Below are positions 54,113 through 63,450 of a stretch of 64,000 nucleotides of DNA, in pieces. The position numbers and the translations under genes are program-made. The notes below the pieces were generated by a model. That model was not told the DNA's origin and did not search any database. It was given only the letters and a program-made list of their open reading frames with translations. This DNA is from Ciona savignyi (lineage: Eukaryota; Chordata; Ascidiacea; Phlebobranchia; Cionidae): positions 232,368-296,367 of the forward strand of contig CH002336.1 in NCBI GenBank assembly GCA_000149265.1, read 5' to 3'. Position 1 is the first letter of the stretch; the number at the start of each line of letters is the position of its first letter.

Positions 54113-56228
54113 ATGTGTGCTATTGACACTAAGTTGGTGGAAACTTCTAAAAAGTTCAGTTTTGGAACAGGAAAAACGTCAGATGGATTTACAGGTTTGT
54201 TGTTCTCTATCTGAGGGGTCGGCAATCTTTCTATGTTGTTATACTTAAAAGTATAAAATATTTCCCACGTACAGTATTTTATTTCAAGTCAGATCTTTCA
54301 GTATTAGTTAAGTTTACAATCCTTTAATATGAACCATGGTTTAGTTAATAGTTCTCACTTCTAATGTATGTTTTCAATATAGACTGTACAAGCTGCGTCT
54401 TTTTCCGTTTCTGTGTCAAAATTTGATTTACCTGCCATTTTTTAATACTGGGGCAAAAAATGAATAAACAAAACTAATAAGATTGCAATAGCCTTTTCTA
54501 AAAGATGGCAGATGAGTTTAAGTTGCAATTGACATTTCTAACATATCCCCACATATTTTGTGACATAGTTTTAATCACGACCACCATATCCATTTCTACA
54601 GCCAAAATCGAGGGCGAAACTATTGTGGTTGATGAAGAATTTAATGATATAACTGCAGAAGAATTAGCAGAAAAACTTCCTGATCACAGTCCCAGATATC
54701 CTTTGATTATATGTGGACTATAACTATATTTATATTTAAAGGCCTTGTGTGATTTGAAATATCACTGGGATAGGATATTCATGTTTATCCCCGTGAATGG
54801 GAAAACCAAGGGGGTTAACACACTGGCAATCGTCAGATCACCTCGCGCCTACCGGGGGGTTACCGGAGCGTTTCTTTAATTTGGTAGAACCCATTAATAC
54901 ACTGGGTTCAGGCAATGTCCGTAAAGTGCCTTGCCCAAAGACACAACCGACTAGCTAGCGACCAGTTTCGCATCTGCAACCTTTCGATTGAAAGGCGACA
55001 CACTTAACCACCAGACTAACCGACAGGACACTAGAAATTGCAGTGCTGTCCACTCGACGGGTACTGCATCTTACCACTGTCACCTATGTGGTGTTGTTGG
55101 GTCATGACATTCAGTTTGTCGTAATTTGGACTTTTTTTAAATGGAAAAAATATTAATGGCTAACGTTGTTTTAGCTAAGATTTAACAGTCTTGGAAAAAA
55201 GACAAAACAATTTATATATGAATATGCAACCGTTTTGCCGAAGCGCTGTTGTTTTAACACTTAACAGCAGTTAAACATATGTGATGTACCGGTCTGCACA
55301 AAAGCACTCAGATGGCCGAACCTCCTACCCTATTTGTTTTCTTTACTATTCTCCTGAAGGTTGTTCACCCGAAATGATAATGAAGTTTGATGGATGCAGA
55401 AATGAAGTAGTAAAAGCTCTGGGGTGTACTAAGGTGACGTACCTCATTTTACTTTTGGTGTGTTGTATGTGGCAAAGTTTGTGTTGATTCGCGATATTCG
55501 ACTGGCGTTATCACAGGACAACGTGTGTTTTTCACGCAGTCCGTTGCGAACAACTTATGCTGTTTAAGCGTAAAGGCTGACCAATTAGGGTAAATCGTTT
55601 AGTAATTAGTCAAAGCAACGTCTATTTAACCACCCTTCTAAGGACACCGCAATTGTTCACCCCCATCAGATGGATTAACCTAACTCAGGGGTCGGCAACC
55701 TGCAGCATCCTTTTTTAAGGCTGTTCTAGCGCTTAAATAAGTTTAATACCAATACATAGTAAAACAAACAAAAGGACGCTGGCGTCTTTGCCTTACGCAG
55801 TGTTGTTTTCCTATGATTACAAAAAATATTATTATTTATACAGCTCCCAGCAATTAAGTGTAAAGGTTGTCGTCACACAAATAACCCAAAAATTTGTCCG
55901 GCTTGTTGGTCTAAACGGTTAAGTGCGTCGCTTTTCAATCGAAAGGTTGCAGATGCGAAACTTGTCGCTAGCTAGTCGGTTGTGTCCTTGGGCAAGGCAC
56001 TTTACGGACATTGCTTGAACCCAGCGGATAGCTCCGTTAACCCGACGATGGGCTGCGAGGTGATCTGACGATTGCCCGTGTGTTAACCCCCTTGGTTTTC
56101 CCATTCACGGGGATAATGATGAATATCCTATCCTAACCCACCAACCCCTTTCTCAGGTGTTTGTCTTGCGAGATAAAGAAACACTCACAGAAGATTGGTT
56201 GAATGCGCAACTCTCTGCCTTACAATAG
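54113..56228 (+). CDS. GMF: Glia maturation factor, copy 4
   Basis: Exons 54113-54194, 54602-54695, 55277-55433 and 56157-56228 (TAG), 134 residues in an open frame. Like copy 2 it has the unusual exon-1 end FSFGTGKTSDGFT; it differs in exon 4 (VFVLRDKETLTEDWL, ending ALQ). Intron 2 is AT-AC with the shared SINE, and intron 3 carries an extra plus-strand SINE (55893-56138) whose tail ends about 20 bases before the acceptor. This proximity could affect splicing. Actin-branch regulation is the family role. Confidence 0.85.
54696..55276 (+). other. U12-type AT-AC intron of GMF-4
   Basis: ATATCCTTTG donor, ACACTTAACAGCAGTTAAAC acceptor region, as in all other copies. It contains the minus-strand SINE 54768-55025. 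Confidence 0.85.
54768..55025 (-). mobile_element. SINE in the U12 intron of GMF-4
   Basis: Orthologous to the insertions in GMF-2 and GMF-3. Confidence 0.85.
55893..56138 (+). mobile_element. SINE in intron 3 of GMF-4
   Basis: Plus-strand copy with an internal deletion of the region containing ACACAACACACTGCAAT. Private to GMF-4; copies 1-3 read AACACACCAACCCCTATCTCAG without it. Confidence 0.8.
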
Positions 56229-56479
56229 TGTGGAACCACCCGGCTACCATTATATCTACTTTATTTAGACCAAATGTAGATTCATACGAAATTTTGCAAT
56301 AGTGTATATATGCTATGTATTAATCAACGTTTTGCACCATTTCTTTATCTGTTATTTTACCTTATTAATTGATGCACTTAAAATTTTTTTAGTGGAATTT
56401 CATTTTTGGGGGATTTTCTTTTTCCACTGTGGCCCACACTTTCCGGGCCACCCATTCTTCATAAAGTTGACTCCCCCAT

Positions 56480-57696
56480 GACGTGAATTGTAATAATTAA
56501 CATTGCCGCTGCGCGCTCACGTTAATTACACGCCTTGCTTTTTATTCCTTTGCGTTGTGCTGTGCGACTTCTAACCTGCAGTCAGCTCGCTTGTGTTAGC
56601 ATGGTAACTTATTTACGTTCGCACTTATTTGTACTTATTTCTTTATTGCAGATATTATGTTTCGTTATAATTTCGTTTAAGCTTATAATAAAGTTAATGA
56701 TTTACAACTACGAAATAATTTCAATTAAACGAAATTATAATTCTACTGGGAATGTCTTCATTACCCGACGTACTGAAACCTATGCGGTTTGATGCAGACC
56801 CAAACTCACCGAAGGCAGCAAAGCAGCTGAAGCACTGGTTGAAAGTCTTCTCAGACTTTCTAGAAAAATATTCGCGGCTGGCAGGAGCGCAAAACCTAGA
56901 ACCTCCGAATAAGCTGACGACATTGATCGCGTATGTCAGTGCGGATGTGTATGAGTGCATAGAAGATTGTACAACATATGACGATGCAATTGCAAAACTC
57001 AAAAGCATCTACATAAAATCTCCGAACATTATTTTTGCCCGCCATCTGCTAGCAACACGCACGCAAAAATCAGAGGAGTCTCTGCGGGATTTTTTGCAAT
57101 CATTACATCTCCTCAGCAAAGACTGTGGTTTCAAAGATGTTACGGCGGAAGAGTACCGAAGGGAGCTAGTGCGCGATGCATTCATAAATGGGCTAACTTC
57201 ACATCAAATCCGTCAGCGACTGCTAGAAAACCAAGAATTGGCGCTGGAACAAGCCTTCGACGTAGCTAGTTCATTGTCTATGGCACAAGAACACTCTGCT
57301 GCCTATCTACCTCTTAGGGATGTGGCGGCTGCGGCACCCCCAGACATAGATACCTTTGATTCTAAAACTATTTTGAGGTCGGAGGCCTTGGGTGCAATAT
57401 CCAGGTCGAGAAAGTTTTACTTTTGCGGTAATCCTTATCATGATCGCAGACGCTGCCCGGCTCGTAATGCAATCTGTCATTCGTGTGGAAAGAGTGGACA
57501 TTTTTCGCCTGTGTGTCGTTCTACCCCGGCACTTGTAAATAATAGACATCCAAGAATAAGTGATCATTCAGCTGCAGCCTTGACTTCATGCTCCCCGTCT
57601 TTGTGTTCAACTGCTGCCGCATGTCCAGCTAGCTTACTAAAAGCATCTCTTGCACAGATCGCTTTACTGCACACTTTTCTTCGAGGCTTAGTGTAA
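56480..57696 (+). mobile_element. Ty3/Gypsy-type gag fragment inserted in GMF-4 flank
   Basis: A 314-codon frame starts at 56752 (MSSLPDVLKPMRFDADPNSP). It has a retroviral-type gag core (FARHLLATRTQKSEESLRDF, LVRDAFINGLTSHQIRQRL) and a nucleocapsid CCHC knuckle CHSCGKSGHFSPVC; a preceding knuckle is degenerate (FYFCGNPYHDRRRC lacks its first Cys). 56480-56751 may be 5' LTR/leader. No protease, RT, integrase or second LTR follows. The frame runs into GMF-flank sequence (CTTTACTGCACACTTTTCTT), so its last ~15 residues are host-derived. The element is a truncated relic. Confidence 0.8.
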
Positions 57697-58250
57697 TTTT
57701 TTTAGCAATTTATTGCATAATTCTAGCGCATTTTGTTGATTTTGTAGTTTTGAATTGTTACAATACCTGGGGAAATTTAAAAATGCTTTAATATCTTAAT
57801 CTAAGTTATCTTTTTAACTGCATTATAAATTTTAGTATACGTGTATCAATCAATATACAATAAAAATAATACAACTGGCCCAATATTTATGATCCACAAC
57901 ACAAGGCATCACAAAGCACAAAATCCGTTAACATTTTTCATCAAATTATATCGTCTTCTTCTCTCACTAAATGACCAATACACAAATCATCCTAAAACAA
58001 ATTTTTTTTTAAACAACTATGGAACAAAACGTGAATCCTATGAAATTACCCACTAAACAAGCATATTTTTAAGTATGCCCTTGTGTGCAAAGTAGTTTCA
58101 TGGAAGGGCTTCAGCTCAAAATCATTGTATACAAAGTGTACGTTTAACATGCGACATTTAAGTTTAAAACTGTATTTAAAACTGAATGCACGGCATAATA
58201 TAACCAGTCTTCTTTGAATTTCAATATACAACACTTATAAGGCAGAGTTG
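57697..58250 (+). other. Remainder of GMF-4 3' flank
   Basis: 57697-57960 resumes the common GMF flank (TGATCCACAACACAAGGCATC as at 34320, 42110 and 46897). No gene after that. Confidence 0.5.
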
Positions 58251-59410
58251 GGGTAACTTCTCTAGTAGACGGGCCAGATGTGAGAAAATGAAGTCCTTCG
58301 TGGGCAGGGAATTCCCCTAGGCTTAGTAGATAAGTTTCTGTTTTTACATATGTGGGTCATGTTATGTAACAATTCTTAAAGTTTTAATCTGATTTGTCGA
58401 CTCCTTGTTGGAGATGTCAGTACGATATGGCATGCCTTTCACCATCACATTTCAGGAACATATCTTCGTTTTTAACGTAATTACCCTAAGTAAATGTTTT
58501 CTTTCTTTTAATTGGCACAAAGTGTTTAATGGTCTAACATTTCACCAAATCTGATACAAAGTTAGAGCAGCCATTCAAGCGCTATATGCCCCAAAAAGCT
58601 AATTTATTGAAAAAAAACTTTTGAATTTTAACGTCTCAGGGAAATTCCCCTAGATTCATTACCCAAAATTTTGATTTCTGCATATCTAGACCATGTTCTC
58701 TTACAAATGTCAAATTTTCATTGCGATTCCATTACTCCTTTTGGTAGATGTCGGGGCGACATGGCATGCTTGTGACAATCATTATTTGAGAACAAAATCT
58801 TATTTTTTAGGGTATTTCGCCAGGTATTTTTTTTAATTCTTTAAAGTGTTAAATCAGTGCCTAATGCACTTACATTCCAGAAAATCTGATTTAAATTGTA
58901 ACTTCCGGTTAAGCGCTATGCCCAAAAAAGTCAATTTTTTTAGAAAAAAATACCGTTTTGGTTTTTAACGTCCCAGGGGAATTCCCCTGAATTTATCAGC
59001 CAAAATTTGATTTCTGCATATCTATACTATGTTGTCTAACAAATACGAAAGTTTGATTGCGATTCCATTTTTTCTTCCTGGTAGATGTCGGGGCAACATG
59101 GCATGTCTGTCACAATCATGATTTGAGAACAAAATTTTGTTTTTTAGGGTATTTTCCCAGGTAATTTTTTTAATTTCTTATAAGTGTTAAATCAGTGCCT
59201 AATGCACTTACATTCCAGAAAATCTGATTTAAATTGTAACAGCCGGTATGCCCAAAAAAGTCAATTTTTTTAGAAAAAAAATACCGTTTTGGTTTGTAAC
59301 GTCCCAGGGGAATTCTCCTGGATTTATCACCTAAAATTTTGGTTTCTGTATATCTTAACCATGTTGTCTAACAAATACCAAAGTTTGGGACGACATGGCG
59401 TGCTTGTACA
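58250..59410 (+). repeat. ~330-bp tandem repeat, about 3.5 copies
   Basis: Landmark GGAATTCCCCT occurs near 58309, 58637, 58977 and 59305, spaced 328-340 bases. Shared motifs are TTTGATTTCTGCATATCTA, GGTAGATGTCGGGGCAACATGG and TAATGCACTTACATTCCAGA. No open frame. Not seen elsewhere in the window. Confidence 0.85.
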
Positions 59411-59980
59411 GGCGATTGGATTGGTCATTTAAAATGTGGTTTCAACAGTTTTAGATTGTAAAGTTAGTTTAAATTTTTAGTTTTGCGTCTCGTTAGTGAC
59501 AGGCATGTCCGGTCGCCAGGTGGTTGGCATAAACGGGCAATCCAATCTTCTGATAGAAGTGTTAGCTAATATGGATTGGATATGCAATGGCGAAATACAG
59601 GTGAATTATACGCCAGAAAATTTCTGTACGGACACAAGAATATAAGCAAGAACGCCGTTTTCAAATTTTTAGCCCCGATAGTTCTTTAACAGCCAATATT
59701 TTGGGATTGGTAGGGATTATTTACTTCAAATTGTAAAGAAAGACTCCGAGCTACGCTTGGTGTAAACGGGGCATTAAGGTTATATTTGTTTATTTTGACA
59801 TCCAAATCGTGTCTCTTGAATATATAGCCTATAAAGCTTAGGGTTCTATACAAAAACCTCGCTCAGCATATCGGGTTAGCTTTCTGCATACGAAATTTCT
59901 TAACCTTCCCCTAATCTCCGGTCAAGTCTGAGCGAGGTTTCTGCAATATCGCCAAAAAACGAGGCCCCATGTACACTTCA
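59411..59980. other. Unassigned spacer
   Basis: No gene. Contains an inverted repeat ACCTCGCTCAG (about 59857) and CTGAGCGAGGT (about 59929). Confidence 0.4.
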
Positions 59981-60425
59981 AGTGATTTAAGAGTGCTGGT
60001 GAACGATATCAGGGTTAACCCATACAGAATACAGACGCTGCAGACCCTTATAGTCTCAGACAAGGAGAACTTCGGGGCCTAAGCTCCAAGATTTTTTTCT
60101 TTGGGACTATCTTAAGGACAGGGTCTAAGCAGAGAAACCCAGAACCATCACGGAACTTAAGGACACCATATCAGGGAGGAGATGAGAGCCATTACAAATT
60201 CAGTTTGTGAGAACGTAATGGACAACTTTGTGCTGCGCCTCAAGAAATGCACGGAAGCTAAACGGAGGCCATCTAGAACACATGCTGTAGATTGGAGAAA
60301 AAGGGCCAAAGACCATATTGTTTTGATGTGATGTTTTGAATATAATAAACTAGTTATGACCAAAGTTTTATTTCATTCGGACAAAACTCCTAATTAGAAT
60401 TGGAGCCCGTTTTTTCGGGCCACCC
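59981..60425 (+). mobile_element. mariner-type transposon relic
   Basis: Short pieces of an IS630/Tc1-mariner transposase in broken frames: VNPYRIQTLQTLIVSDKENF (about 60013), then LKDRV, AEKPRTITELKDTI (about 60130) and EEMRAITNSVCENVMDNF (about 60176). Stops and a frame change interrupt it and the catalytic centre is missing. The right end CCCGTTTTTTCGGGCCACCC resembles a mariner terminal inverted repeat; the left end was not found. Confidence 0.6.
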
Positions 60426-60666
60426 TGTACCCTTGACACAGTGATATATTTGAAATAAAAATTATATTTTCTCCTATATACGTCCAATCTTTCGTTAAAG
60501 GTCCTGCTTAGTGCAGTGTTCAACACACGTTAGTTAATACGTCTTTTATTATATGTGTGTCGCGATGGAAAGAAGCCGACCAGAGAGATGCATCGGTATT
60601 ACATGGATATCTTAGATATTACTAAATTCCTAGTTAAATGACAATAAAAAATAATGGGACAAACAT

Positions 60667-61004
60667 TTAGGTACTATCAATAACAATCAGTAATATAAAA
60701 ACCCAACACGTCTTCATCAGGAGACAGTTATTCTTGAATTCATCGTCGATGTTCTGCTGTTGGGTGCCGGTTCTCGTGAAGCTACAGGTCTTGATTTTCG
60801 CTTTTGCTTTCTCTATCTCGGGAAGACCTGCGACATCGAAAACTGGCTCTTTATCGCGGCTCGGTGTCACTATGAACGTGTGGGTCTCCTGCTGGATTTG
60901 TTAGGTAGTCGCCCCTTTAGGCCCCACCCCCACCCCACGACTCCGTAGAGGACTCGGACTTCCAGGGTGAAGAACTCTTCCGGTGGAGCGATTTGAAACG
61001 ACAT
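60667..61004 (-). pseudogene. MEX3-like KH-domain fragment, copy B (broken)
   Basis: Starts like copy A (ATG at 61004, SFQIAPPEEF) but a deletion in the segment that encodes the GxxG loop shifts the frame. [20 protein letters not shown] is only readable from about 60870 in another frame. Clearly non-functional as a KH domain. Confidence 0.75.
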
Positions 61005-61318
61005 CTTACTTCTGACACCATGTAGTGTTCAACACACGTTAGTTAATACGTCCTTTATTATAACTGTGTCGATAGAAAGAGAGCGACGAGAGAGATGCCT
61101 CATATAGCCTGCATTACATATAATTTTTCTTAAATATTACTACATATTTAAAATAAAAAGTATATTTCCGCCTATACGTCCAATCTTTCGTTAAAGGTCC
61201 TTCTTAGTGTTTTCATCGTGGAAACAAAACATAAACTAAACGTTATGATATTACTAAACTTTGTTAACAGCGTGAACACGGGAGTTCATGCATTAAAGAA
61301 ATAATAATTATACTAAAT

Positions 61319-61358
61319 TTATTGCTAATAAAGAAGCTGCCGTCTTTATTAGCAATAA
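61319..61358. repeat. Perfect hairpin from a 24-base inverted copy
   Basis: Stem TTATTGCTAATAAAGA (61319-61334) pairs with TCTTTATTAGCAATAA (61343-61358) around an 8-base loop. In the first cassette (47718-47742) only the right-hand sequence exists; 24 bases here are its exact reverse complement. Confidence 0.9.
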
Positions 61359-61498
61359 CACACAATGGAAAAAATCTCGTTACACATACCCAAAGCGACG
61401 GGCACAAAAAGCGCATGAAAAGGGCAATGCGTAATGACGTCACACATTATGTGAAATAGATGATGGGAGGTCGCTACAATACACAAATAATCGCTTGA

Positions 61499-62194
61499 TT
61501 ATAGCAGGACATTTATAACGATCGGTATAAGTAGTAAAAATAAACTTCGGGAAAAAGGAACAGTTTCAGAACCGCAGGTTGGCGGGGTGGAAGGAGTGGG
61601 AGAAACGGTCTTTGTCAAGAGAGAAGGAGGAGAATGGGGCATTGTGACGGTGTGTCGAGGAAATGTGCAGAGGTTGTTCTCACAGATGAAGTTGTTGGAG
61701 CAGTTAGAACACGGGGTGCCTTTCAAGTAATACTTCCCAAAACTTTGATTACTTGGACTCAACAAGCACAAGTATTGGCTTGAGGTTCCTGTTTGACAGT
61801 GACTAACTCCAGCACAACCAATGGACGTAGAGAGAGCATTTATCAGACTCGTGTAGTAACTACAAAACATATTTATGCAATGGTTATCAACGTGATTGTA
61901 ATTTATTTCTCTACCAAGAAAATATCTCACCGCAGAAGGCCATTGAATCGCCCCATCCTCTAGAAGAATTACTACAGAAATCCCATTTAATCGTCCACTT
62001 AATGTGAAGTTGTTTATAGTTTGTGGAGTTTTACAATCTTTTGCTATTTCTACTGACAAGTTGGTAAGGTTGTGGTCCCAGTACAGCCTGTGTACGTTGC
62101 TTCCTGCTAGTCTTGATCTTGCCGTGTTAGTAAAGTTTAATATTTCTATTTGTTCTTGTATTGATGGTATAACAATAGTCTTTTGGTGCGACAT
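61499..62194 (-). CDS. CAP-superfamily (SCP/CRISP-like) protein, copy B
   Basis: 231 codons, differing from copy A at only three residues that I can see (Leu/Phe in ILN(L/F)TN, Ala/Thr in NLC(A/T)FP, Pro/Ser in VPF(P/S)RS). Same layout: CAP domain, Cys hinge, Pro/Ser/Thr stalk, hydrophobic tail. The signal-peptide ATG is at 62295; here the region between it and the CAP frame has no immediate stop but is out of frame by one base. Both copies keep the CAP frame intact, so either the internal Met is used or decay is very recent. Confidence 0.75.
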   Translation of the reverse strand: MSHQKTIVIPSIQEQIEILNFTNTARSRLAGSNVHRLYWDHNLTNLSVEIAKDCKTPQTINNFTLSGRLNGISVVILLEDGAIQWPSAVRYFLGREINYNHVDNHCINMFCSYYTSLINALSTSIGCAGVSHCQTGTSSQYLCLLSPSNQSFGKYYLKGTPCSNCSNNFICENNLCTFPRHTVTMPHSPPSLLTKTVSPTPSTPPTCGSETVPFSRSLFLLLIPIVINVLL

Positions 62195-62539
62195 AAATCG
62201 TCTATGACGTTGAAATCTTCTGTAAGGGAGTTTTTTTGCGGGAGGCTCGCGAATACTGAAGATATGATGATGATAAAAACTACAAGATAGAACATGTTTC
62301 TAAATACTTGCTTGCTAGTGAATACAACAACAGTATACTACAAACTGCGCCTTTGCAAACCGTACGTAAACATGAACTGAATAATGATAAAATACCCGGA
62401 AAAAAAGTCATGATTCACTCTCGTTTAAACGTTATTCAACTCCGGAAACGAAAAATGTTGTAATATTTTGTATAGCTGTTATTTCATATCGATCAACTAT
62501 AGTGTATGAAACGTCAACATATAAAAGGTAACATTTTCG

Positions 62540-62705
62540 TTTAAATCCAGTGAATTCATTGGTTACACCTTTTAGGATCGTTATAATAATACACAACACA
62601 CTGCAATATCTCCGGTAACCCGACGGAGAGCGTGGGGTGATTTAACTATTGTCCTTGTATAGGCACTTGCAGTTCCCCATTCACGTGAATATCCTATCCT
62701 ATCGC
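62540..62705 (+). mobile_element. Old SINE fragment
   Basis: Orthologue of 49226-49390 (ACACAACACACTGCAATATC, CCGGTAACCCGACGGAGAGC, CATTCACGTGAATATCC). Confidence 0.65.
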
Positions 62706-63005
62706 CAAACAGATTAACAATCAAGGGTCATTAAAAAAACATAAAATAGTGCGTAATTGTTTATCAGGCAAAAAATTAAGGATAGGATATTCATGATTTA
62801 TCGCCGTGAATGAAAAAATGCGTGGATAATCGTCAAATCACCCCCATGAATACAGAAGAGAGGGTTAGGCTATCTATCCGACCAAAGAGCTTGGCAGGTA
62901 CGTTGCCTTTTGGTCGCTTACGACTGAGGATACAGCCCACGATAATCTCAACAAGCAATAATGAATTGGCTAAACTTCAGGTGACAACAGCAATGGTATA
63001 TGAGA

Positions 63006-63442
63006 CAGGGCCGGTTTTAGGCCGATTTGACCGATTAGATCAAATTGGGCCCCGCACCTTGAAGGGGCCCCGCGCTAGCGGAGTCTTTCTGTATTACGAG
63101 GTTTAAAATACTAATAAAACGTAAAATAAAAAGTGAAATCATATTCTTTCTCATAATATCAATTTGTTATGCATCGTAACTAAGTCAAATTTATATTTTT
63201 GTGTCTGCCTGTTACGTCATAATGAATATGGTTGCTAAACAATATATATATATGTTTGGAAGTAAAACAATATATCGCAAATAAGCATCCACATTACCTT
63301 TAATTTGTTTTATAGCAAGTATTAAATGTCTATTTTTGTATGTATTTTATGATATATAAACACCCATAAATTTTGCTATGAAGAGTAGGGGCCCCGCCAT
63401 CACATTTCTAATTGGGCCCCGCGGTTCCTAGCACCGGGCCTG
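63006..63442. mobile_element. hAT-like MITE (family d)
   Basis: 437 bp with ends CAGGGCCGGTTTTAGG and CCTAGCACCGGGCCTG and an 8-bp duplication ATATGAGA (62998-63005, 63443-63450). GC-rich ends (TTGGGCCCCGC) surround an AT-rich core. The matching site in the first cassette (about 49632) is empty. Confidence 0.93.
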
Positions 63443-63450
63443 ATATGAGA

